64,000 nucleotides of DNA from Dehalococcoidia bacterium (GCA_020850615.1 JADZEI010000004.1:124001-188000); one strand, 5' to 3'. Shown: positions 55,216 through 63,822, numbered from the stretch's first letter. Translations and numbers: made by a program. Notes: generated by a model not told the origin, from the letters alone.

Positions 55216-56307
55216 ATGACGACGATCAACCGGCCGTTCATCAACATCGCCAAACCGCTGATCGCGGAGGAGGAGAAGCGTGCCGTCCTCGAGGTGATGG
55301 ACAGCGGGATGCTGGCCCAGGGGCCGCGGACGGAAGCCTTCGAGAAGGCGTTCGCGGAGTACATCGGCGTGAAGCACGCGGTGGCGGTGAACAGCGGCAC
55401 CGCGGCGCTGATCGTGGCCCTGCAGGCGCACGGCGTCGGCCCGGGCGACGAGGTGATCACCTCGCCGTTCAGCTTCATCGCGACGGCGACGAGCATCATC
55501 GCCTGTGGGGCGAAGCCGGTGTTCGTGGACGTGGACCCGTTCGACCTGAACCTGGACCCGAACCGGGTGGAGGACGCGATCACCGACGCGACGAAGGCGA
55601 TCATGCCGGTGCACATCTTCGGGCACCCGGCGCGGATGACGGAGATCGCGGAGATCTGCGAGGACAACGGCCTGGCGCTGGTGGAAGACGCGGCCCAGGC
55701 GCACGGCACGGAGCAGGACGGCCGGCGCGCGGGGAGCTGGGGCTCGGGCTGCTTCAGCTTCTACCCGACGAAGAACATGACGACGGGCGAGGGCGGGATC
55801 GTCACGACGAACGACGACGAGGTCGCGCGGATGTCGCGGATCATCCGGCACCACGGGCAGGAGCGGCGGTACTACCACGAGTACTTCGGGCTGAACTGGC
55901 GGATCACGGACCTGGCGTCGGCGATCGGGCTTGTGCAGCTGGGGCACCTGGAATCGTGGAACGAGGCCCGGATTGCGAACGCGGCGGCGCTTTCGGCGGC
56001 GATCACCGCGGTGGAGACGCCGAAGGTGCGCGAAGGGGCGCGGCACGTGTTCCACCAGTACACCGTGCGCGTCACGGGCGACCGGGACGCGTTCCAGGCG
56101 CGGCTCCAGGAGGCGGGCGTGGGCAGCGCGATCCACTACCCGGTGCCGATCCACCAGCAGCCGATCATCCGGCAGCTCGGCTTCGGCGAGGCGGACGTAC
56201 CGGTCGCCGAGGCGGCGGCGCAGGCGGTGCTCTCGCTGCCGGTGCACCCGAGCCTCTCGCCGGACGAAGTCGCGTACATCGCCGACACCGTGAACCGCGT
56301 GGCCTGA
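55216..56307 (+). CDS. DegT/DnrJ/EryC1/StrS-family sugar aminotransferase (WbpE-like)
   Basis: A 363-residue PLP aminotransferase. PFINIAKPLIAEEEKRAVLEVMDSGMLAQGPRTEAFEKAFAEYIGVKHAVAVNSGTAALIVAL is the family N-terminus. VEDAAQAHGTE near residue 155 supplies the PLP Asp, and the Schiff-base Lys is Lys186 in FSFYPTKNMTTGEGG. In the Wbp route it converts the 3-keto sugar to the 3-amino sugar with glutamate. GAAAGGAAC lies 5 bases before ATG 55216. Substrate assignment rests on neighbours WbpD-, WbpB- and WbpA-like. Confidence 0.93.
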   Translation: MTTINRPFINIAKPLIAEEEKRAVLEVMDSGMLAQGPRTEAFEKAFAEYIGVKHAVAVNSGTAALIVALQAHGVGPGDEVITSPFSFIATATSIIACGAKPVFVDVDPFDLNLDPNRVEDAITDATKAIMPVHIFGHPARMTEIAEICEDNGLALVEDAAQAHGTEQDGRRAGSWGSGCFSFYPTKNMTTGEGGIVTTNDDEVARMSRIIRHHGQERRYYHEYFGLNWRITDLASAIGLVQLGHLESWNEARIANAAALSAAITAVETPKVREGARHVFHQYTVRVTGDRDAFQARLQEAGVGSAIHYPVPIHQQPIIRQLGFGEADVPVAEAAAQAVLSLPVHPSLSPDEVAYIADTVNRVA

Positions 56308-56353
56308 CCGCGGTGCGACACCGCATGACACGCGAGGGCGCGACGATGGCGGT

Positions 56354-57019
56354 GTGGCAGAGCGCGTGAAGGCAAAAGGCGGCGGGCAACCAGAGACGGT
56401 CGACATCGAGGAGTGGCTGCGGGGCGAGGGGTTCGCCGCGCCTGCGGGGGTGCGCCAGGCGCGGGCGGCGCTGGAGGCGAACGGGCTGACCAACCCGCGG
56501 AAGAACGGGATGAGCCGGGACAAGCTGGCGCGTGCGCGCGCCGTGCTGGCCGCGCAGACGGTGCGGGTGTGTAGCCCGGCGTGCGCGGCGATGGCGGAGC
56601 CGGAGCGGCCGGCGCGCGTGCCCGCGGACGCCGAGCCGAACGCATGCGAGGTGTGCCGGGGTTCGAACAACCGGCGCGCAGCCCAGGCGATGATCGCGGC
56701 GTGCGCAGCCAGGGGCGTCCGGCGGCTGCTCGTGCTCGGCGGGAGCGGGAGCACGCTGCGGGAGCTGGCGTCGCTGCTGGCGGACTCGGCCATCGAGCTG
56801 CGGGTCGTGGACGGGCTGGAGCGGACGCCGAACAAGAAGGACGCGATCGCGGACCTGGAGTGGGCGGACCTCATGGTGGTGTGGGCGTCGACGCCGCTGC
56901 CGCACCGGGTCTCGGTTTCGTACACGGATGAGCGGCCGCCGCGGCTGTGGTCGCTGACGGTGGCGCGGCGCGGGGTGGAAGCGCTGTGCACCGAGGTGGT
57001 GCGGCACCTTGAGCGGTGA
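56354..57019 (+). CDS. Hypothetical protein with Zn-knuckle pair and DUF2325-like domain
   Basis: A 221-residue protein. The N-terminus (IEEWLRGEGFAAPAGVRQARAALEANGLTNPRKNGMSRDKLARARAVL) is helical and could bind nucleic acid. Two Cys pairs follow (VCSPACA and ACEVCRG). The C-terminal half, RRLLVLGGSGSTLRELASLL with AIELRVVDGLERTPNKKDAIADLEWADLMVVWASTPLPH, resembles DUF2325-type Rossmannoid domains. The start is uncertain (GTG 56354 or GTG 56366). It interrupts the glycan gene cluster, and no link to sugar chemistry is visible. Confidence 0.7.
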   Translation: MAERVKAKGGGQPETVDIEEWLRGEGFAAPAGVRQARAALEANGLTNPRKNGMSRDKLARARAVLAAQTVRVCSPACAAMAEPERPARVPADAEPNACEVCRGSNNRRAAQAMIAACAARGVRRLLVLGGSGSTLRELASLLADSAIELRVVDGLERTPNKKDAIADLEWADLMVVWASTPLPHRVSVSYTDERPPRLWSLTVARRGVEALCTEVVRHLER

Positions 57020-57220
57020 TGGCCTCTTTCCCGGATCTGAATGCGAGGCACCCGTAAGACCATCGTATGCGTACCAATGGCCCCTTCCCCGGTGACGTTG
57101 GCGCGTCCCACGCTAGGCTAGACGTGACCGGATGGACGCCAGAGGATGCCGGGAGCGCGCGGGACACCGCTCGTGCCGGCGAGGCGCCTGGTCGAGGCCA
57201 GAGAAAAGGTGTAGCCCCCG

Positions 57221-57802
57221 TTGATACCTGAAGAGACCTTCTCCCCCATCATCGCCGTGCTTGCATTGACCGCGGTGGCGCTCTGCGTGCTGGTCATCGT
57301 CCTGGCTGAGCTGCCGGGGCAGGAGAACCTGCGCGCGTTCATCCACGGACATGCCCAGAAGCCGATGCTCGCCGTCGCAGCAGTGGCGATGCTGTCGTCG
57401 CTGTATTACTCGGACTACGCGCACTTCACGCCGTGCGAGCTGTGCTGGTACCAGCGGATCGCGATGTACCCGCTGGTGTTCCTCATCGGGACGGCGCTGG
57501 TGACGCGGACGCGGCTGGACCCGCGATACATCCTCGTGATCGCGGGGATCGGGCTGGGGATTTCGATTTACCACTACCAGATCGAGCTGTTCCCCAACCA
57601 GGCGCAGGTTTGCAGCGGCGGCGTGGTGTCGTGTTCGGTGCGGTTCGTGGAGGAGATGGGCTTCATCTCGATCCCGTTCATGGCGGGGTGCGGGTTCCTC
57701 TCGATCCTGCTGCTGCAGTTCGCGGAGTGGCGCTCCGGGCGGCTGCTGGCGGCGGAGGAGGAGCCGGTGCGGGGGCCGGCGCGCAAGGCGGCGACGTCTT
57801 AA
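57221..57802 (+). CDS. Disulfide bond formation protein DsbB-like
   Basis: A 193-residue four-helix membrane protein. The first periplasmic loop carries CELCWYQRI (Cys72 and Cys75) and the second CSGGVVSC (Cys131 and Cys138), the two cysteine pairs that shuttle electrons from DsbA to quinone. A charged C-terminal tail of about 20 residues follows the last helix. The start is a TTG at 57221 with a weak AAAGG; a GTG further in would remove part of the first helix. No DsbA-like thioredoxin gene is nearby. Confidence 0.88.
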   Translation: MIPEETFSPIIAVLALTAVALCVLVIVLAELPGQENLRAFIHGHAQKPMLAVAAVAMLSSLYYSDYAHFTPCELCWYQRIAMYPLVFLIGTALVTRTRLDPRYILVIAGIGLGISIYHYQIELFPNQAQVCSGGVVSCSVRFVEEMGFISIPFMAGCGFLSILLLQFAEWRSGRLLAAEEEPVRGPARKAATS

Positions 57803-57878
57803 CGCACTCCGAGGCGCACGGCCCGGCCACAACGGGGTAGAGTCGGTCCAACGCACAACGGTGCGGTGGGAGTGGCGT

Positions 57879-58655
57879 ATGCGGTCTCTGGGCATCGTGA
57901 CACTCGTGGCGGCGCTGGCGCTCGGTGGGGCCGCGGCGTTCGCCCAGTCGCCCACCGCGAGTCCTTCGCCGAGGGTGAGCCCTTCGCCCGCCACGGCAAG
58001 TCCGACTCCGACGGTAACGGCGACGCCGACCGCGCCGGGCGGCACGCCGGCGAACTCGCCCGCGCCGCCGACACCCACCGCAACGGCATCACCTGTGCCA
58101 CCGAGCCCGACGCCAACGCCAACCATCGAGTACAACTGGGACACAACCATAGAAGTCGTGTTCCCGCTCATAAGCGATGACGGGCGGCAGCACTACGTGA
58201 CGCTCATGCAGGACACGGCCGGGGTCGTCCGCGTGCGGGTCAGCCTGTTCTCCTTCGCGGCCGGGACGTACAACGTCGTCCTCTTCAACAACGGCAACTG
58301 CAGCGCAGTCGGCGACGACCCCGGCCAGGTCATCGGGACCCTGGGCGGGATGGAGCTGGAGGGCGCGACCACGTGGGTGCTGGTGTTCTTCAACACCGAC
58401 CTCATCTCGCTCCACGCCGGAGCCGCCAACAGCATCGCCGACCGCGACGGGACGTCGCTCGCCATCTATCGTCCCGGCTCGGGCGGGAGCGGCCTGCGCG
58501 CCGCCTGTGGCCGGCTGGGCGAGCCGCCCGGCCCTCCCGCCAGCGGAAGCGGCATGGCGAGCAGCAATGACCCCGGCTGGTGGCTGGCCGGCTTCGCCGT
58601 GAGCGCGGCGGGCGGAGCGCTGCTGACCGCGATGGGCGTTCGCAGGCGCCGCTGA
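57879..58655 (+). CDS. Secreted surface protein with Pro/Ser/Thr linker and C-terminal anchor
   Basis: A 258-residue protein with a signal peptide (LGIVTLVAALALGGAAAFAQS) and a ~60-residue Ser/Thr/Pro-rich region (PTASPSPRVSPSPATASPTP and on). A domain of about 110 residues follows (TTIEVVFPLISDDGRQHYVT ... YNVVLFNNGNCSAVGDDPGQVIGTLGG) with two Cys, and the C-terminus is a hydrophobic helix (WWLAGFAVSAAGGALLTAMGV) plus RRRR. ATG 57879 is preferred to GTG 57861 because the six extra residues are not signal-like. The architecture is the same as at 7028-7582. The linker is a likely O-glycosylation region. The middle domain is unassigned. Confidence 0.75.
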   Translation: MRSLGIVTLVAALALGGAAAFAQSPTASPSPRVSPSPATASPTPTVTATPTAPGGTPANSPAPPTPTATASPVPPSPTPTPTIEYNWDTTIEVVFPLISDDGRQHYVTLMQDTAGVVRVRVSLFSFAAGTYNVVLFNNGNCSAVGDDPGQVIGTLGGMELEGATTWVLVFFNTDLISLHAGAANSIADRDGTSLAIYRPGSGGSGLRAACGRLGEPPGPPASGSGMASSNDPGWWLAGFAVSAAGGALLTAMGVRRRR

Positions 58656-58688
58656 ACGTGCGCCTTCGCGGAGGCCGCGATACGCTCG

Positions 58689-59705
58689 ATGCCAATGACC
58701 ACTGACCTCCGCGCCGCCGTCATCGGCCTCGGCTCGATGGGCGCAAACCATGCACGTGTGCTCGGCGACCTGCCGGGCGTCCAGCTCTGTGGCGTCGCCG
58801 ACGCCGACGCCGAACGGGTCCACCGGGCGATCAACGGGCGCCCGATACCGGGGTTCGCGACCGCCGCCGAGCTCTTCGAAACCACCAAACCGGACCTCGT
58901 TTCCGTGGTCGTGCCGACAGGGTTGCACGAGGCCGTGGCCCTGGAGGCCATCGGGCACGGCGTGAACGTGCTCGTCGAAAAGCCGATCGCCGCGACGATG
59001 GAGGCGGCGAGCCGGATCGCTGCAGCGGCGCACGAGCGCGGCGTGGTGCTCACGGTCGGCCACATCGAGCGGTTCAACCCGGCCGTACGGGAGCTGAAGC
59101 GGCGGCTGGACGAAGGCCAGGGCGGCGCAGTGCTGCAGATCCGGGCGCGGCGCGTGGGGCCGTTCCCGCACCGCATCCGCGACGTGGGCGTGATCCACGA
59201 CCTGGCGCCACACGACATCGACATCATGCGCTACCTGCTCGGCGACGAGATCGAGCGGGTGTATGCGGAGAGCCGCCGGCACATTGCGACCGACAACGAG
59301 GATCTCTTCGCGGGGATGATCCACTTCCGCGGCGGCGCGATGGGGATCCTGGACATCAACTGGCTCACCCCGACGAAGGAGCGCAGCCTTACGGTGCTCT
59401 GCGAACGGGGCATGTTCCACGTCGACTACGCGGCGCAGCACCTGGCGTTCTTCGAGAACTACGCCGCGGCTGCGCGCGAGGGCGTGTTCGGCAGCGTGAC
59501 CGAAGGCCCGATGACGCGGTACCCGATCGCGAACCGGGAGCCGCTGCGCGTCGAGCTCGAGGCGTTCCGGGACGCGGTGGCGAACCGGGGGCCAGCGCCG
59601 GTGAGCGCGCACGACGGCATGACGGCGCTCGCGGTCGCGGAGGCGCTGGTGCGGTCCGCGAACGAGCGGTGCCCGGTGACCGTCGACGAGGTGCCGCAGG
59701 CATGA
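58689..59705 (+). CDS. Gfo/Idh/MocA-family sugar dehydrogenase (WbpB-like)
   Basis: A 338-residue NAD-dependent oxidoreductase. AAVIGLGSMGANHARVLGDLPGVQL is the Rossmann site, VLVEKPIAATMEAASRI supplies the catalytic Lys of the EKP motif, and GHIERFNPAVRELKRRL and DLAPHDIDIMRYLLG are typical of WbpB/WlbA enzymes, which oxidise carbon 3 of UDP-GlcNAcA. ATG 58689 or ATG 58695 may start it; GGAGG lies 15 bases before the first. Its stop overlaps the next start (ATGA). Confidence 0.9.
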   Translation: MPMTTDLRAAVIGLGSMGANHARVLGDLPGVQLCGVADADAERVHRAINGRPIPGFATAAELFETTKPDLVSVVVPTGLHEAVALEAIGHGVNVLVEKPIAATMEAASRIAAAAHERGVVLTVGHIERFNPAVRELKRRLDEGQGGAVLQIRARRVGPFPHRIRDVGVIHDLAPHDIDIMRYLLGDEIERVYAESRRHIATDNEDLFAGMIHFRGGAMGILDINWLTPTKERSLTVLCERGMFHVDYAAQHLAFFENYAAAAREGVFGSVTEGPMTRYPIANREPLRVELEAFRDAVANRGPAPVSAHDGMTALAVAEALVRSANERCPVTVDEVPQA

Positions 59706-60970
59706 ACGTCGCGGTTGTGGGCATCGGGCGCATCGGGCTGCCGCTTTCGGCGAAGATCGCGGCGCAAGGACACACGGTGTTCGGCTGCGACATCAATGCG
59801 GAGCGCGTGGCGCAGGTGAACCGCGGCGAGAACCCGATCCCGGACGAGGCGGGCCTGGGCGAGTTGCTCGCGCAGGTCGTTGCGAGCGGAGCGCTGACGG
59901 CAACGACCAACACGGCGGAGGCAGTCGCGCAGTGCGACGTCGTGCTCTTCGCGGTTGCCGTGGACGTGGACCACCAGATGCGCGCCGACCTCGGTTCGCT
60001 GCTGGCGGCGGCACAGAGCGTGGGCCAGGGCCTGCGCCCGGGGACGCTGTGCATCTTCGATACGACGCTGCCGATCGGGACGACGCGGCAAGTGCTGGCG
60101 CCGGCGCTGGAGTCGGGCGGGCTCGAACTGGGCCGCGATTTCCACGTCGCGTTCAGCCCGGAGCGCCTGCTCATGGGGCGGGTCATCGAGGACCTGACGA
60201 AGTACCCGAAGGTGGTCGGGGGCGTCGATGCGGAAGGCGGGCGGCGGGCGGCGGCGTTCTACCGCGAGGTGTTCGGCGGCGAGGTGTACGAGCTGGCAAA
60301 CGCGGAGACGGCGGAGCTGAGCAAGCTGGCCGAGGGCGCGTACCGCGACCTGAACATCGCGCTGGCGAACGAGCTGGCGCAAGTCGCCGACGTACACGGG
60401 ATCGACTTCACCGAGGTGGCGAAGGCGGCGAACAGCCAGCCCTATTGCCACCTGCACGTGCCGGGCACGGGCGTGGGCGGGCATTGCATCCCGGTGTACC
60501 CGCGGTTCCTGATGCAGGGCGCGGGCCCGAGCGAGCTTTCGGCGCTGGGGCGGCGGATCAACGACAGCATGCCGGCCTACGCGGTGGAACGCGTGGCGGA
60601 GCTGCTGGACGGGGTCGAGGGCAAGCGCGTGCTGGTCCTGGGACTGACGTTCCGCCCGAACGTGGCGGTGACGCCGCACACGAACTCGGTGGACCTGCTG
60701 CGGGAGTTCGAAGCGCGGGGCGCGGTGGTGCGCGGGCACGACGCGCTGCTGAGCGAGGCGGGCGTACGGGAGCTCGGGTTCGAACCGGCGGAGGCGATGG
60801 CAGGCTTCGACGTCGCGGTGGTGCACGCCTACCACCGGCAGTACGCGGAGCTGCCGTGGCGGGAGGTGGCGCCGCTGGTGCTGGACGCGCGAAACGCCCT
60901 GGATCGATCGATGATCGAAGCGCAGGGCGTCCGTTATGTGGGTATGGGGCGGCCCGTCACGGGGGACTGA
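59702..60970 (+). CDS. UDP-sugar 6-dehydrogenase (WbpA/WecC family)
   Basis: A 422-residue UDP-glucose/GlcNAc dehydrogenase-fold enzyme. VAVVGIGRIGLPLSAKIAAQGHTVFGCDIN gives the NAD site, FSPERLLMGRVIEDLTKYPKVVGG the hinge and GTGVGGHCIPVYPRFL the active site with the catalytic Cys262. The C-terminal domain has RVLVLGLTFRPNVAVTPHTNSVDLL. WbpA-type enzymes oxidise UDP-GlcNAc twice to UDP-GlcNAcA. The RPER-to-SPER and GGHC context is generic, so UDP-glucose as substrate is not excluded. ATGA overlap couples it to the WbpB-like gene. Confidence 0.9.
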   Translation: MNVAVVGIGRIGLPLSAKIAAQGHTVFGCDINAERVAQVNRGENPIPDEAGLGELLAQVVASGALTATTNTAEAVAQCDVVLFAVAVDVDHQMRADLGSLLAAAQSVGQGLRPGTLCIFDTTLPIGTTRQVLAPALESGGLELGRDFHVAFSPERLLMGRVIEDLTKYPKVVGGVDAEGGRRAAAFYREVFGGEVYELANAETAELSKLAEGAYRDLNIALANELAQVADVHGIDFTEVAKAANSQPYCHLHVPGTGVGGHCIPVYPRFLMQGAGPSELSALGRRINDSMPAYAVERVAELLDGVEGKRVLVLGLTFRPNVAVTPHTNSVDLLREFEARGAVVRGHDALLSEAGVRELGFEPAEAMAGFDVAVVHAYHRQYAELPWREVAPLVLDARNALDRSMIEAQGVRYVGMGRPVTGD

Positions 60971-60981
60971 CCACCCGGGTG

Positions 60982-61004
60982 CGGCCCCTCAGCGCGAGGG
61001 GCCG
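60982..61004 (+). terminator. Hairpin between the WbpA-like and zinc-finger genes
   Basis: Perfect 9-bp stem CGGCCCCTC / GAGGGGCCG with loop AGCGC, just after the WbpA-like stop at 60970 and close to the convergent zinc-finger stop. No U-run follows on either strand, so its strength is uncertain. Confidence 0.55.
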
Positions 61005-61010
61005 GCAGGG

Positions 61011-61199
61011 TCAGGCGGCGTGGCGCTGGTTGCGCGCGGCCGGCTGGCGCCGGTGGGTCGCGGGGGCGAAGCCCTGGTCCGCGCCGGAAGTGGTGGCGCG
61101 GGTGGACTGGTGGAAGCGCCGGATGTGCATCTCACGCCACAGCGCTTCGGTGGCGGGATCGGCGGCGAAACGGGCCGCGCAGTAGTAACAGGTCGTCAT
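61011..61199 (-). CDS. Tiny C2H2-type zinc-finger protein
   Basis: A 62-residue protein starting MTTCYYCAARFAADPATEAL and continuing WREMHIRRFHQSTRATTSG. The pattern C-x2-C followed by H-x4-H (MHIRRFH) is that of a classical C2H2 zinc finger, rare as a stand-alone protein in bacteria. The C-terminal third is Arg/Gln/His-rich and basic, which could help DNA or RNA binding. ATG 61199 is preceded by GAGAGAATG but no strong Shine-Dalgarno. It is convergent with the glycan genes. The target is unknown. Confidence 0.55.
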   Translation of the reverse strand: MTTCYYCAARFAADPATEALWREMHIRRFHQSTRATTSGADQGFAPATHRRQPAARNQRHAA

Positions 61200-61282
61200 C
61201 TCATTCTCTCGTTGTGTGTCGCCAACAGGTTCGTCCGTGTGGATTAACGGCGTTCGCCGTGCGGAAGGTAGTGGCATAGACC

Positions 61283-61392
61283 CTGAATCCGTGGCGCCCG
61301 GTTGTGGGCTGGTGGATGCAAGCCACCCGGCCCGGTGGGCGGTGCGCGGCGCAGACTGCGCCGTTCCGCCGGGCATGGCACCATGGATTCAG
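61283..61392 (+). ncRNA. Candidate structured RNA (three-way junction) before the flavin reductase
   Basis: The ends CTGAATCCGTGG...CGCCCGG (61283-61301) and CCGGGC...CCATGGATTCAG (61369-61392) can pair over most of their length. Inside lie GGGCTGGTGG with CCACCCGGCCC and CGGCGCA with TGCGCCG (an outer GGCGG / CCGCC encloses the latter). This gives a three-way junction of about 110 bases ending 20 bases before the flavin reductase start. I could not match it to a riboswitch I know; there is no FMN-riboswitch signature. It might be a cis-regulator or an independent RNA. Confidence 0.4.
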
Positions 61393-61412
61393 CATGACTG
61401 GTGGAGGGGTTT

Positions 61413-61973
61413 GTGACCCATCCGGATTTCCCCGTGTTCCAGGGCAGCCCGAAAGAAATCCCGGGCCCGGAACAGGCAATGCTCAAGCTCTCTTACGGCG
61501 TGCACGTGGTCGGTTCGCGGGCGACGAACGGGGACCTGAATGCGATGCTCGCGGACTGGGTGATGCAGGTTTCGTTCAAGCCGCGGCTGGTGGCCGTTTC
61601 AATCGAAAACGACGCGCGCACGCTGCGGTACATCCGCGAAACCGGCGTCTTCAGCGTCAACCTGCTGCACGAAAAGGACGGTGACGTCATTGCCCGCCAG
61701 GTGGTGATGCCAGCGGACGCGAGCAAGGTGAAGGGCCGCTCTGAAGAGGCTTCAGCGCAGATTATACACAAACTGGCGAATGTCGCGTACGGGATCCACG
61801 AAAACGGCTGCGCCATCCTCGACGAAGCGCTCGGGTGGTTCACCTGCGATGTCCGTGAGCTCCACCCGGTGGGGGACCACACCATCGTCGTCGGCGAGGT
61901 GACTGACGGCGCGGTGGTCCGCCCGGGCGAGATGCTCATCGAGCGGGAGCTGGGCTGGGAGTACGCGGGGTAG
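61413..61973 (+). CDS. Flavin reductase family protein
   Basis: A 186-residue FMN-binding split-barrel protein. I chose GTG 61413 because GGAGGGG lies 4 bases before it; GTG 61401 would add four residues. The family pattern is MLKLSYGVHVVGSRATNGDLNAMLADWVMQVSFKPRLVAVSIENDARTLRYIRETGVFSVNLL, with a glycine-free variant of the usual G.n.mt.sw..qvs. It could supply reduced flavin to the LLM monooxygenases elsewhere in the window, but it is not linked to them. Terminated by the hairpin at 61997. Confidence 0.88.
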   Translation: MTHPDFPVFQGSPKEIPGPEQAMLKLSYGVHVVGSRATNGDLNAMLADWVMQVSFKPRLVAVSIENDARTLRYIRETGVFSVNLLHEKDGDVIARQVVMPADASKVKGRSEEASAQIIHKLANVAYGIHENGCAILDEALGWFTCDVRELHPVGDHTIVVGEVTDGAVVRPGEMLIERELGWEYAG

Positions 61974-61996
61974 GGCTCGCGAAGTAGCGGGAATCA

Positions 61997-62024
61997 CGAA
62001 AGCCGCCCGGGTGGGCGGCTTTCG
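61997..62024. terminator. Bidirectional terminator between flavin reductase and serA
   Basis: A 12-bp stem CGAAAGCCGCCC / GGGCGGCTTTCG with a 4-base loop. The A-rich and T-rich ends within the stem serve both convergent genes. Confidence 0.75.
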
Positions 62025-62048
62025 TATGGGTGGCGGGTGACCCGGGCG

Positions 62049-63818
62049 CTAGAAGCGGACGAGGCGGACGTTGTAGATGCCGTCGATGGCTTCGACCTGG
62101 TCGAGCTGCTCCTCGGTGGGGCATTCGTCGACGGCGATGAGCATGAGGGCGCGGCCGCGGCGGGCGCGGCGGCCGACCTGCATCGAGCGGATGTTGATGT
62201 CGGCTTCGCCCATGAGCGTCCCGACCTTGCCGATCATGCCGGGGCGGTCTTCGTTGTCGCAGGCGAGGAGGAAGACGCCGGGCTCGGGCAGGATGTCGAC
62301 TTCGAGGCCGTTCAGGCTGACGATGTGCGGCCCGCCGTGCTGGATGGTGCCGCCGACGGTGACCTCGGCCTCGGTCGTCAGGACCTTGACGTGGACGAGG
62401 TTCTGGAAGACCTCGTGGGTGGTGCCCATGCGCTCGGCGATCTTCCAGCCGCGGGACTGGGCGACGAGGCTGGCGTTGACGAGGTTGACGTTCTCCTCGC
62501 TGATCGGGGCCATGAGGCCGGCGATGACGGAGGCGCGGAGCGGGGTGACGTCGTGCTCGGCGATTTCGCCGTAGTAGTCGATCTCGATGGAGGTGAGCTT
62601 TCCGGTGACGAGCTGCGTCGCCGTGCGGCCGACCATCTCGGCGACTTCGAGGTAGGGGCCGACGACCTTGAGGGTCTCGGGCGGGAGCATCGGCGCGTTC
62701 ACGGCGTAGCGCGCGGGGCGGCCCTGGAAGATGTCGACGATCTGCTCGGCGACGTCGACGGCGACGCGCTCCTGGGCTTCGGCGGTGGAGGCGCCGAGGT
62801 GGGGCGTGATGATGATCTTCGGGTTGTTGAGGAGCGGGTTGTCCGGGTTGATCGGCTCCTGGGTGAAGACGTCGACCGCGGCGCCGGCAACCTTGCCGGA
62901 TTCGACGGCTTCGGCGAGGGCCGCTTCATCGATGATGCCGCCGCGGGCGACGTTGATCAGCCGGACGCCGTCCTTCATCTTCGCGAGCTGGTCGGGGCCA
63001 ATCATGCCGGTGGTGCTGGCGGTGAGCGGCGGATGGACCGTGATGAAGTCGGAGATCATGAGGAGCTGCTCGAAGTCGACGGATTCGACGCCGAGGGCGC
63101 GGGTGCGTTCGGCGGGGACGAAGGGGTCGAAGGCGACGACCTGCATCTCCATGCCGACGGCGCGGCGGGCGACTTCGGAGCCGATCTTGCCGAGGCCGAC
63201 GATGCCGAGGGTCTTGCCGCGGATCTCGGTGCCGACGTACTCCTTGCGGGCCCACTTGCCGGCGCGCATCGAGGCATCGGCCTGGGGGATGTGGCGGGCG
63301 AGCGCCATGAGCAGGCCGATCGTGTGCTCGGCGGCGGCGACGGTGTTGCCCTGTGGGGCGTTGACGACGATGACGCCCTTTTCGGTCGCGGCATCGAGGT
63401 CGATGTTGTCGACGCCGACGCCAGCGCGGCCGACGGCGATGAGCTTGCTCGCGGCTTCGAGGATGGGCCGGGTAACCTTGGTCTCGCTGCGGACCACGAG
63501 GGCGTCGTAGTCGCCGATCATGGCGATGAGGGCGTCGGCGGCCTGGCCGGTCTTGACTTCGACCTCGCCGACGGAGCGGAGGAGCTGGATGCCCTCGGGG
63601 GCAACGGGGTCGGCGATAAGGATGCGCGGGCGGGTCTCGGTCATGGCCGGTTGGTCCTCCTTGAGGGTAGCGAGCGCGAGCTCGATGGCGGCGGGGATGC
63701 GGGTCTTGCCGGATTCCCAGCGGCTAATGGTGCCCTGGTCGACGCCGAGGGCAGCGGCGATGGCGGCCTGGGAGAGTCCGAGCGCGGAGCGTTCCCGGGC
63801 GAAGTCGGCAGCGTCCAT
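62049..63818 (-). CDS. serA: D-3-phosphoglycerate dehydrogenase fused to an N-terminal XRE helix-turn-helix domain
   Basis: A 589-residue protein. Residues 1-58 read MDAADFARERSALGLSQAAI, AAALGVDQGTISRWESGKTR, and onward, a complete Cro/XRE helix-turn-helix. From Met59 the full-length SerA begins (TETRPRILIADPVAPEGIQLL) with VGRAGVGVDNIDLDAA, the NAD site GIVGLGKIGSEVAR, NVARGGIIDEAAL, PHLGASTAEAQERVA, the intervening domain and a C-terminal ACT domain (VFLLACDNEDRPGMIGKVGTLMGEADINI). There is no stop between the parts. Met59 has its own AAGGAGG 11 bases before it, so a shorter SerA could also be made. The start at 63818 leaves the two palindromes at 63823-63867 outside the coding region. I infer that it catalyses the first step of serine synthesis and may bind its own promoter. 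Confidence 0.88.
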   Translation of the reverse strand: MDAADFARERSALGLSQAAIAAALGVDQGTISRWESGKTRIPAAIELALATLKEDQPAMTETRPRILIADPVAPEGIQLLRSVGEVEVKTGQAADALIAMIGDYDALVVRSETKVTRPILEAASKLIAVGRAGVGVDNIDLDAATEKGVIVVNAPQGNTVAAAEHTIGLLMALARHIPQADASMRAGKWARKEYVGTEIRGKTLGIVGLGKIGSEVARRAVGMEMQVVAFDPFVPAERTRALGVESVDFEQLLMISDFITVHPPLTASTTGMIGPDQLAKMKDGVRLINVARGGIIDEAALAEAVESGKVAGAAVDVFTQEPINPDNPLLNNPKIIITPHLGASTAEAQERVAVDVAEQIVDIFQGRPARYAVNAPMLPPETLKVVGPYLEVAEMVGRTATQLVTGKLTSIEIDYYGEIAEHDVTPLRASVIAGLMAPISEENVNLVNASLVAQSRGWKIAERMGTTHEVFQNLVHVKVLTTEAEVTVGGTIQHGGPHIVSLNGLEVDILPEPGVFLLACDNEDRPGMIGKVGTLMGEADINIRSMQVGRRARRGRALMLIAVDECPTEEQLDQVEAIDGIYNVRLVRF

Positions 63819-63822
63819 GGCT

